From positions 1 to 13,882 of the forward strand of contig CAMBWL010000013.1 of the NCBI GenBank assembly GCA_945871625.1: a stretch of DNA of 13,882 bases. Direction: 5' to 3'. Shown here piece by piece: positions 1 to 5,796 of this stretch (the first letter of the stretch is position 1; each line of letters starts with the position of its first letter). A program made the position numbers and the translations under genes. The DNA is from Bifidobacterium breve (GTDB lineage: Bacteria; Actinomycetota; Acidimicrobiia; Acidimicrobiales; Ilumatobacteraceae). The notes below the pieces were generated by a model that was not told the DNA's origin, searched no databases, and was given only the letters and a program-made list of their open reading frames with translations.

Positions 1-237
1 ACGAATTACAAGGCGAGTCGTACTGAAAGCGGTATGGACAGCGTCACATGGACAATCAGTGGTGCCGCTCAGTCAGCGATCAAGGTAAAAAACCTTTGTC
101 TAGATAAAGATTTGACTTCATCGGTCAAGTTTGCAACAAGCGGATCAAACATCACGGCGACCTACACGGCCGATGCAGGCAGCAAAGGCAATGGTTGTGT
201 CTACGCGTTGATCGGCACCGAACAAGCCATTAAATAA
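1..237 (+). CDS. C-terminal fragment of an unrecognised, possibly pilin-like protein (5' end outside window)
   Basis: The reading frame is open from the first base to a TAA at 235-237, giving 78 residues with no upstream stop, so this is probably the tail of a longer gene rather than a short gene starting at the ATG at 34. The visible part is rich in Ser, Thr, Ala and Gly, predicts as alternating beta strands, has two cysteines (in KNLC and NGCVYAL) that could form a disulfide, and has no membrane segment. A small disulfide-bonded beta C-terminus resembles the globular end of type IV pilin-like proteins, but the diagnostic N-terminal prepilin motif lies outside the window, so this is only a guess. 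It converges on the SGNH hydrolase gene with a 7-bp gap. Confidence 0.55.
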   Translation, partial: TNYKASRTESGMDSVTWTISGAAQSAIKVKNLCLDKDLTSSVKFATSGSNITATYTADAGSKGNGCVYALIGTEQAIK

Positions 238-252
238 AACGCCGCTATGGCG
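231..252 (-). terminator. Weak intrinsic terminator at the end of the proS-manA-SGNH cluster
   Basis: Read on the minus strand, a short GC stem CGCC/GGCG (240-243 with 249-252, 5-nt loop) is followed by TTTTATTT. The TAG stop of the hydrolase gene lies partly in the loop. The stem is only 4 bp, or 5 with a G-U pair, so the call rests mainly on the position immediately at the gene end and the T-rich tail. Confidence 0.35.
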
Positions 253-991
253 CGACGGTTGTCGGCGTTGTAGTTTCGGTTGGCGGCACGGTCGTGGTCG
301 TCGTGGTTGGTGTTGTGGCGATGATGTGGCGGTCGTATAACTCGCGCGCGAGTCGTTGGTGCAGTTTGGCGCGAGCCTGATAACCCTTGGGGGTGAGGTG
401 CACTTTGTCCCATGCCATCCACTTCGGGCGTTTGGCGATTGACGAATACCAATCTTCTAAAACCAGATTTGGATATTCGGGTGCGATTCGCACAAGCACT
501 TGGTTGAACAGCACACTGCGTTTAGCGATCGCCGGAGTATCGCGACGATTAACCGTCAACCATGTGACGGGTACATTGCCGATGGTCGTCAGCAGATCGC
601 GAATCACCGTCTCGTAGACGGCTTCTTTGGTTTCGATCGCGACGTCGTTGCTGCCGAGCGCAACAATCACGGCGTCGGCCTTGAGCCCACCGTCGCTGAG
701 TTTTTTGAAAGTCTTGACCCCCGAATATTTTGTGGATGCATTGGGTGTCGGAAACGCGACTCGGCGCGAATATTGACCGTCGATCACGATGGTGGTCCAT
801 TGGGCGTCGGCAGCGATCAACTTTTGCGACTTGGCAAAATACTCTGTGCCCCACGTGATGCTGTCGCCGAGAATTAATAGCGACGGAGCCGTGTTGGGCG
901 TGGACGGCGTCGAGATGCCCGCACCGATAGTGATCACTAGCGCTACGGCACCAATGGCGAGGCGACGAAGATTGGAGAGTTTATCGATCAT
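245..991 (-). CDS. Secreted SGNH/GDSL-type hydrolase with Thr/Pro-rich C-terminal tail
   Basis: A 248-residue protein with the SGNH-hydrolase (GDSL esterase/lipase-like) signature. Block I is GDSIT (42-46) with nucleophile Ser44, block III is GSND (113-116) with oxyanion-hole Asn115, and block V is DKVH (195-198) with the Asp195/His198 pair. A basic N-terminus followed by a hydrophobic stretch at about residues 11-27 looks like a Sec signal peptide or anchor, and no lipobox is visible, so the enzyme should act outside the membrane. Family members cleave acyl or acetyl esters of lipids, glycans or wall polymers, and the substrate cannot be read from sequence. The last 23 residues are almost only Thr, Pro and Val (from TTPTT to VAP), a flexible linker-like tail unusual at a C-terminus and possibly glycosylated or wall-spanning. 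The gene lies 21 bp after manA in the same direction. Confidence 0.8.
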   Translation of the reverse strand: MIDKLSNLRRLAIGAVALVITIGAGISTPSTPNTAPSLLILGDSITWGTEYFAKSQKLIAADAQWTTIVIDGQYSRRVAFPTPNASTKYSGVKTFKKLSDGGLKADAVIVALGSNDVAIETKEAVYETVIRDLLTTIGNVPVTWLTVNRRDTPAIAKRSVLFNQVLVRIAPEYPNLVLEDWYSSIAKRPKWMAWDKVHLTPKGYQARAKLHQRLARELYDRHIIATTPTTTTTTVPPTETTTPTTVAP

Positions 992-1012
992 GCGAAAAAT
1001 CTAAATTTGAAA

Positions 1013-2047
1013 CTAGGTTCCCCACACGCGAAACACGACCGAAGATTTTTCGAGTTGGAGCACTTCGTGCTGGCGCAATATGCAGGCCTGACCCTGCTGC
1101 AACGCACCCGAGTGACCTTGCACGCATAAATATAGTTCTACCTCGTGATCGGCCTTAATAGTCACGGAGCTATTCACATCAATTTTTTGCACGCTAAACG
1201 GCGAGTTTTTGATCTCGTAATCAACTGCGTTGTTCGAAGATTTGCGCTGTGTGACTTGAGTGGGCAAATGTGAATTAATCACTGCCGTGGCGAAGAATTC
1301 TTGAAGGTCGACGTGTTTTGTGGTGAATGCGGCGCGCATGACATTGTCGCTACTCGACATAACTTCGACAGCCAGACCACTTAAATATGAATGCACATTG
1401 CCGGGCTCTAAGAACATTGCTTCGCCAGATTTGAGCGTGATGTGATTCATCAACATTGCGACGTAAACGCCACCCGTGTCGGCGTAGAGCTCGCCGACGG
1501 CGCGCAAATAGTTGGGCAGGTTGGCAGGTGTCTGGTGGTTTTTTTCTTCAAGCGCCCAGTGCACTGTTTTCGCCAGACCAGTCAGTTTCAAACGTCGAGC
1601 CAGTTCGAGCCAGCCGTTTTGTTCAGCGAGCGCCAACGACTTTTCAATTGGTGCAAAGCCACACAACATTTCAAAGTCGCTGAGCGCACAGAGCAACTCT
1701 GGCTTTGAGTTGCCGTCACGATAGACACGATTGAACGCTGCACGATCGATGCCGAGATTGTTTTCGCGGGCGAAACCTGCCGAGGCCTGAGCAATAGTCG
1801 GATGCGTCTGAATCGAAAGTGGTTTGGCCACCGCGATGAGTTTGACCAAGAACGAAAGTTCGCCGACAATTTCTTCGAGCTCTTTGATGCCGTTGCCGGT
1901 TTGCACAGTGGCTTGACCATCGGGATGTGTGCCGAACCAAAGTTCGGCCCAAGGTTTGGCGTCGCGTGGTTGACCCGTAAAATCTGGCAGGGCGGTGATA
2001 TCGCCCCAGTCATAATTTTTTATTGCGGGCGAGAGTCGTGTTGGCAT
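1013..2047 (-). CDS. manA: Mannose-6-phosphate isomerase, class I
   Basis: The enzyme interconverts mannose-6-phosphate and fructose-6-phosphate in the cytoplasm, supplying GDP-mannose for glycans and mannosylated lipids or allowing mannose catabolism. I place the start at the ATG at 2047 (344 aa) because type I isomerases begin just before a block like LSPAIKNYDWG. The open frame extends upstream to 2230, but that part overlaps proS and matches nothing. The zinc ligands are visible: Gln80 and His82 in SIQTHP, Glu117 in KPELLCAL, and His219 in PGNVHSYLSG. The first catalytic-fold signature (WAELWFGTHP, 33-42) and FARENNLGI (92-100) also match the family. It starts 16 bp after the proS stop with no strong Shine-Dalgarno sequence, so it is probably translated by coupling. 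The C-terminal cupin region (about 280-344) is complete. Confidence 0.93.
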   Translation of the reverse strand: MPTRLSPAIKNYDWGDITALPDFTGQPRDAKPWAELWFGTHPDGQATVQTGNGIKELEEIVGELSFLVKLIAVAKPLSIQTHPTIAQASAGFARENNLGIDRAAFNRVYRDGNSKPELLCALSDFEMLCGFAPIEKSLALAEQNGWLELARRLKLTGLAKTVHWALEEKNHQTPANLPNYLRAVGELYADTGGVYVAMLMNHITLKSGEAMFLEPGNVHSYLSGLAVEVMSSSDNVMRAAFTTKHVDLQEFFATAVINSHLPTQVTQRKSSNNAVDYEIKNSPFSVQKIDVNSSVTIKADHEVELYLCVQGHSGALQQGQACILRQHEVLQLEKSSVVFRVWGT

Positions 2048-2063
2048 TTGTTGTCGCGAATAT

Positions 2064-3836
2064 TTAGGTTGTTGGCATTTTTGCAACAAACTCGGCAGCC
2101 TCGGCGAGAGCAACTTCGCTTGCTGTGCCGGCGTGACGATTGCGAACTTCGACAACGCCAGTAGCGACACCACGACCCGCAATAACGATGCGTGGCGTGC
2201 CGATGAGTTCGGCATCTTTAAAACGCACACCAGGTGAAACGCCTTTGCGGTCGTCGAGAATGACCGTCATTTGTTTGGCGCTTAGTTCGCCAGCAAGTTT
2301 TTCGCCGGCACCCGCAGTTTCGTCACCGGGTTTGCCCGCGATCACGATGTGCACATCTGCGGGTGAGACGGCAGACGGCCATTTGAGACCGAGTTCGTCG
2401 TGGTTTGCCTCGGCGATTGCTGCAACGGCTCGTGATACACCAATGCCATATGAACCCATCGTGACGGTTTGCGTCTTGCCGTTTTGATCGAGAACGGTTA
2501 GTCCGAGTGATTCTGCATATTTACGACCGAGTTGAAACACGTGACCGATTTCGATGCCACGCCGAATGAGAAGATGCGAGCCGCACTTCGGGCATGGGTC
2601 GCCGTCGCGCACATCGGCAGCGTCGACAACGCCGTCGCACGAGAAATCTCGGCCGTATACGAGACCGGCAACGTGACGACCTGGCGCGTTTGCGCCGGTG
2701 ATCCACGTACTACCGATGGCAATGCTGCGGTCAAGCAAAAATCGAATAGCGCTGGAGCTTTTTTCGCCGAGAGATTGCGGCCCGATGTAACCCTTGACGA
2801 GGTTTTTGTTCTTGGCGAAATCTTCGTCGGTGAAATCGATAATTTCTGCTGGTGCAACCTGTGCTTCGAGGCGCTTTAAGTCGACATCGCGATCACCGGG
2901 CACGCCAACCGCGAGCGGCTCGATGCGACCGTCTGGGTGACGCAAGTTGACGATCACGTTTTTGAGCGTGTCGCCAGCGTGCCACGCACGATCGCTACGT
3001 TTTAGATCAGATCGCGAGTTGAACAAGTCGACCAATGTTGCGATTGTCGGTGTGGCTGGTGTGTCGTGCACGACCGCAGCCGCAAAACCAGCGGAGTCGA
3101 TTTTTGCTGGTTCACCGACACGCACCGCTTCGGTATTGGCTGCATAGTCGCACTTGGTGCAACTGACAAAAGTATCTTCGCCCGACTCGCACGGAAACAA
3201 AAACTCTTCAGAGGCCGAGCCGCCCATTGCGCCCGACATCGCCGAAACGACGTGATAGGGCAAACCCAGGCGATCGAAGGTACGCAAATATGCGGCACGG
3301 TGTGCGTCGTAACTGCGCTGCAAACCATCTTGATCGATGTCGAAACTGTAAGAGTCCTTCATCAAGAATTCGCGACCGCGCAACAAACCTGCGCGTGGGC
3401 GAGCCTCGTCGCGAAACTTGGTTTGAATTTGATATAGCCACAGTGGCAAATCTTTGTAACTGCTGTAGAGATCTTTGACTAACAGCGTGAACATTTCTTC
3501 GTGTGTCGGACCGAGCAGATAATCGACACCGCGACGATCTTGCAAGCGAAACAAATTAGGACCGTAGTCCGTCCATCGACCTGTCGTCTCATAAGGCTCG
3601 CGAGGCAACATTGCCGGAAAGTGCACTTCTTGCGCGCCGATTGCATCCATTTCTTGGCGAATTATCGTTTCGACTCGGTTTAGCGTGCGCAAACCAAGAG
3701 GCAACCATGTATAGCCACCTGGTGCGGCGCGACGTATGTATCCCGCGCGAACTAAAAGCCGATGACTTGGCACTTCGGCATCGACAGGATCATCGCGTAA
3801 TGTCCGCAAAAACATTGTTGACATACGCAAAATCAC
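2064..3836 (-). CDS. proS: Prolyl-tRNA synthetase (bacterial type with editing insertion)
   Basis: This class II synthetase charges tRNA-Pro with proline. It is 590 residues. The N-terminal block FLRTLRDDPVDAEVPSH (9-25) and PLGLR (46-50) lead into motif 2, FRDEARPRAGLLRGREFLMK (141-160). A YbaK-like editing insertion, which hydrolyses mis-charged Ala-tRNA-Pro, occupies roughly residues 225-410. Motif 3 is GSYGIGVSRAVAAI (461-474), followed by the anticodon-binding domain to residue 590. Two CxxC pairs (Cys226/229 and Cys415/418) flank the insertion, as in many bacterial ProRS. I use the GTG at 3836: an AAGGTGAGG Shine-Dalgarno lies just upstream, and the resulting MILRMS start parallels actinobacterial ProS starts. 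An internal ATG at 3824 is the alternative. It is the first gene of the proS-manA-hydrolase cluster and diverges from rimP. Confidence 0.96.
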   Translation of the reverse strand: MILRMSTMFLRTLRDDPVDAEVPSHRLLVRAGYIRRAAPGGYTWLPLGLRTLNRVETIIRQEMDAIGAQEVHFPAMLPREPYETTGRWTDYGPNLFRLQDRRGVDYLLGPTHEEMFTLLVKDLYSSYKDLPLWLYQIQTKFRDEARPRAGLLRGREFLMKDSYSFDIDQDGLQRSYDAHRAAYLRTFDRLGLPYHVVSAMSGAMGGSASEEFLFPCESGEDTFVSCTKCDYAANTEAVRVGEPAKIDSAGFAAAVVHDTPATPTIATLVDLFNSRSDLKRSDRAWHAGDTLKNVIVNLRHPDGRIEPLAVGVPGDRDVDLKRLEAQVAPAEIIDFTDEDFAKNKNLVKGYIGPQSLGEKSSSAIRFLLDRSIAIGSTWITGANAPGRHVAGLVYGRDFSCDGVVDAADVRDGDPCPKCGSHLLIRRGIEIGHVFQLGRKYAESLGLTVLDQNGKTQTVTMGSYGIGVSRAVAAIAEANHDELGLKWPSAVSPADVHIVIAGKPGDETAGAGEKLAGELSAKQMTVILDDRKGVSPGVRFKDAELIGTPRIVIAGRGVATGVVEVRNRHAGTASEVALAEAAEFVAKMPTT

Positions 3837-3870
3837 AGGGCCTCACCTTGAAGCGCATGGAATAACGCCT

Positions 3871-3899
3871 CACGAAAACTTTACTAAAACCCCTATACT
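3871..3899 (+). promoter_or_regulatory. Candidate promoter of the rimP-nusA-infB operon
   Basis: A good -10 hexamer TATACT lies at 3894-3899, about 145 bp before rimP in the proS/rimP divergent region. The -35 position (about 3871-3876) is weak and does not resemble TTGACA. Transcription would start near 3905-3907, giving a leader of about 138 nt. The call is inference from one hexamer and position. Confidence 0.4.
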
Positions 3900-3921
3900 T
3901 GAGATGACCTTTAAAGTTCTA

Positions 3922-4009
3922 CGAACCGAAGGCGTGGGTTTAGGCCCACGCCTTTTGTTCTCTATCGGGTGTTGTTTTGGTTCGCCAAAACGGCTATTTG
4001 ATAGCTGTT
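3922..4009 (+). promoter_or_regulatory. Structured 5' leader of rimP with alternative hairpins (candidate attenuator)
   Basis: Three hairpins are visible. Hairpin A is terminator-like (3931-3956, described separately). Hairpin B is GTTTTGG-TTCG-CCAAAAC (3974-3991), 7 bp with a TTCG loop. Hairpin C is AACGGCTAT-TTG-ATAGCTGTT (3989-4009), 9 bp with one G-U pair. B and C share 3989-3991, so both cannot form completely. In addition CGAACCGAAG (3922-3931) can pair with TTTTGGTTCG (3975-3984). That helix would enclose A and destroy B. The arrangement fits a leader that switches between early termination and read-through. NusA is known to autoregulate its own operon in E. coli; applying that here is inference. 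Confidence 0.45.
3929..3957 (+). terminator. Terminator-like hairpin in the rimP leader (possible attenuator)
   Basis: GGCGTGGG (3931-3938) pairs perfectly with CCCACGCC (3945-3952) across a 6-nt loop. Flanking AA/TT extends the stem to 10 bp, and the 3' arm runs into TTTTGTT. On the + strand this is a textbook intrinsic terminator. It cannot end proS, which is transcribed away from it, and no + strand gene precedes it, so it sits between the likely rimP promoter and rimP. Confidence 0.6.
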
Positions 4010-4027
4010 TAGCGGTGATATTACGGG

Positions 4028-4035
4028 AAAGGAGA
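4028..4035 (+). promoter_or_regulatory. Strong ribosome binding site of rimP
   Basis: AAAGGAGA lies 8 nt before the ATG at 4044. It is the best Shine-Dalgarno sequence in the window and fixes the rimP start. Confidence 0.75.
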
Positions 4036-4043
4036 GATATCTA

Positions 4044-4631
4044 ATGACGCAGAATACAACGGAGAGTGCAGTGCTTACGCGCATCAGCGAAATTGTCACG
4101 CCAATCGTTAGCGATCTCGGCCTTGATCTGTATGACCTCGAATTCGTCAGCGGAATCGTGCGCATTGTCGTTGATACGAAATCAGGTGTGGTTGGCGAAA
4201 ATGGTCGTCCGGCTGGTGTGGATCTTGAGAAAATTGGATTATTGACTCGACTGGTATCGCGCGAGTTCGACCATTCAGAGCCCGTGCCTGGTCGTTATAC
4301 GTTAGAAGTTACTAGTCCGGGTCTTGAGCGCAACTTGCGCATGCCACGCCATTACATGCGAGAGCTGAACAAAGTTGTCAGCGTGCGTTTGACCGCGCCA
4401 CTTGAAGCCACGGGCGAGCGACGCGTGCACGGTGTGCTCGTGAGTGCCGACGACAAACAAATTGTCGTGCGCAAAGAAGACGGCTTGGAAGTTGCGATTG
4501 GTTATGCGGCAATTGATCGTGCAAAAACAGTTTTCGAATGGAAGCCGACTTCGAAGCAAGAGGCCCGTCATTCAAAGAAAAAGTTTTCGAAGGACAAGTT
4601 TGTAAACACAACGGAGGCTAAAGCATCATGA
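4044..4631 (+). CDS. rimP: Ribosome maturation factor RimP
   Basis: RimP helps assemble the 30S ribosomal subunit in the cytoplasm. The 195-residue protein shows the family layout. The N-terminal alpha/beta domain (about 10-95) includes LYDLEFVSGIVRIVVD (29-44) and the hallmark SPGLERNL (91-98). A C-terminal SH3-like barrel (about 102-166) follows, with VVSVRL and HGVLVSADDKQIVV. A short insertion (SGVVGENGRPAGVD, 47-60) replaces the usual brief turn. The tail from about 168 is Lys-rich and probably disordered or RNA-contacting. The start is fixed by AAAGGAGA. The stop overlaps the nusA start as ATGA (4628-4631), so the two are translationally coupled. This is the first gene of the rimP-nusA-infB operon. 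Confidence 0.93.
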   Translation: MTQNTTESAVLTRISEIVTPIVSDLGLDLYDLEFVSGIVRIVVDTKSGVVGENGRPAGVDLEKIGLLTRLVSREFDHSEPVPGRYTLEVTSPGLERNLRMPRHYMRELNKVVSVRLTAPLEATGERRVHGVLVSADDKQIVVRKEDGLEVAIGYAAIDRAKTVFEWKPTSKQEARHSKKKFSKDKFVNTTEAKAS

Positions 4632-5791
4632 GCAACATGGACATGTCAGAAGCGCTGCGCATGCTCGCAGCAGACCGCGGTCTTACTATTGACGCACTGT
4701 TGCAGGTGCTTGTAGAGGCCCTGGCGACTGCATATAAAAAGCGTCCTGGTGCGGCTGATGAAGTAATTGTCGGTGTCAACCCAGACAATATGGATATCAC
4801 CTTCACTGCTTACGATGTGGACGACGACGGCAACTGGATCAACGAACGTGATGACACGCCGAAGAGAGAAGAACTTGGTCGCATCGCCGCGGTGACATTC
4901 CGTCAGGTTATGGGTCAGCGCATTCGAGAGGTTGAACGCGAGCGCAAGTTCGAGGAGTACGCCAACCGTGAGGGTGACATTGTTTCTGGCACGGTGCAAA
5001 AAACAGACACGCGCTACACGCTGCTCGATTTGGGTCGCGTTGAGGCGTTGTTGCCCCAGGCTGAGCAAGTGCTTGGCGAGACACGCGAGCCGAACGCACG
5101 CTTGAAGGCATACATCGTTGAAGTGCGTCGCACACCGAAGGGCCCGCAGATCGTTGTCAGTCGCACGCACCCTGGTTTGATCATGCGTTTGTTCGAAATG
5201 GAAGTACCAGAAATTGCCGATCGCATCGTTGAAATCAAATCATGCGCTCGCGAACCGGGTCAGCGCACAAAAATCGCCGTCTGGTCCAACGACAAAGCAA
5301 TTGACCCTGTTGGCGCCTGTGTGGGTGCTCGCGGAGGACGAGTGCGCATGGTCGTCAACGAATTGCGTGGCGAAAAAGTCGACATCATCCCGTTCAGCGA
5401 GGACAAGCGCGACTTCATCGCCAAGGCAATGTCACCGGCGAAAGTCAGCGAAGTGCGACTCAGCGCAGATGAAACACAAGCCGACGTAATCGTGCCTGAT
5501 TTTCAGTTGTCATTGGCAATTGGCAAGATGGGCGTAAACGCGACGCTTGCTGCTCGTCTAACTGGTGTGCGCATCGACATTAAGAGCGAGTCAGAAGTCG
5601 CCGCCGAAGGAAATGCAGTTGTCCGTCGCCCTGCCGCGGCAGCTACTAGCGAGTCGATTTACGCGGAAGGCGAATGGAAGACGAATGTTGAAAGCGGTGC
5701 AATGGAGTGGCATGCCGCTGACGGTTCAATTCTCAGTCAAGAACAAGTTGCAGCGCAATCAGGCGGCACAACAGAAGAATCGAAGGGCTAA
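4628..5791 (+). CDS. nusA: Transcription termination/antitermination factor NusA
   Basis: NusA binds RNA polymerase and nascent RNA, promoting pausing, intrinsic termination or antitermination. Of 387 residues, about 1-112 form the RNA-polymerase-binding N-terminal domain (with FRQVMGQRIREVERERKFEE, 91-110). About 115-183 form the S1 domain, starting at GDIVSGTV. KH1 spans about 184-268, including DPVGACVGARGGRVRMV (226-242). KH2 spans about 270-325 with LAIGKMGVNATLAARLTG (296-313). It lacks the acidic C-terminal repeats of the 495-residue E. coli protein, as is normal outside proteobacteria. The tail (about 326-387) is poorly conserved. GGAGG (4613-4617) lies 10 nt before the ATG, which overlaps the rimP stop. 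ATGs at 4637 and 4643 are alternatives. infB follows after 5 bp with no ylxR between them. Confidence 0.96.
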   Translation: MSNMDMSEALRMLAADRGLTIDALLQVLVEALATAYKKRPGAADEVIVGVNPDNMDITFTAYDVDDDGNWINERDDTPKREELGRIAAVTFRQVMGQRIREVERERKFEEYANREGDIVSGTVQKTDTRYTLLDLGRVEALLPQAEQVLGETREPNARLKAYIVEVRRTPKGPQIVVSRTHPGLIMRLFEMEVPEIADRIVEIKSCAREPGQRTKIAVWSNDKAIDPVGACVGARGGRVRMVVNELRGEKVDIIPFSEDKRDFIAKAMSPAKVSEVRLSADETQADVIVPDFQLSLAIGKMGVNATLAARLTGVRIDIKSESEVAAEGNAVVRRPAAAATSESIYAEGEWKTNVESGAMEWHAADGSILSQEQVAAQSGGTTEESKG

Positions 5792-5796
5792 CTACT

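Noticed and set aside
2048..2230. 61-residue N-terminal extension of the manA reading frame
   Set aside because: It overlaps the 3' end of proS in another frame, has no family resemblance, and manA homologues start near the ATG at 2047.
3066..3437. 123-residue + strand frame inside proS
   Set aside because: It is antisense to conserved ProRS sequence, including motif 2, with no domain or Shine-Dalgarno support.
3931..3956. Reading the 3931-3952 hairpin as the proS terminator
   Set aside because: proS is transcribed leftwards starting at 3836, so this hairpin lies upstream of it, and the T-run is on the + strand.
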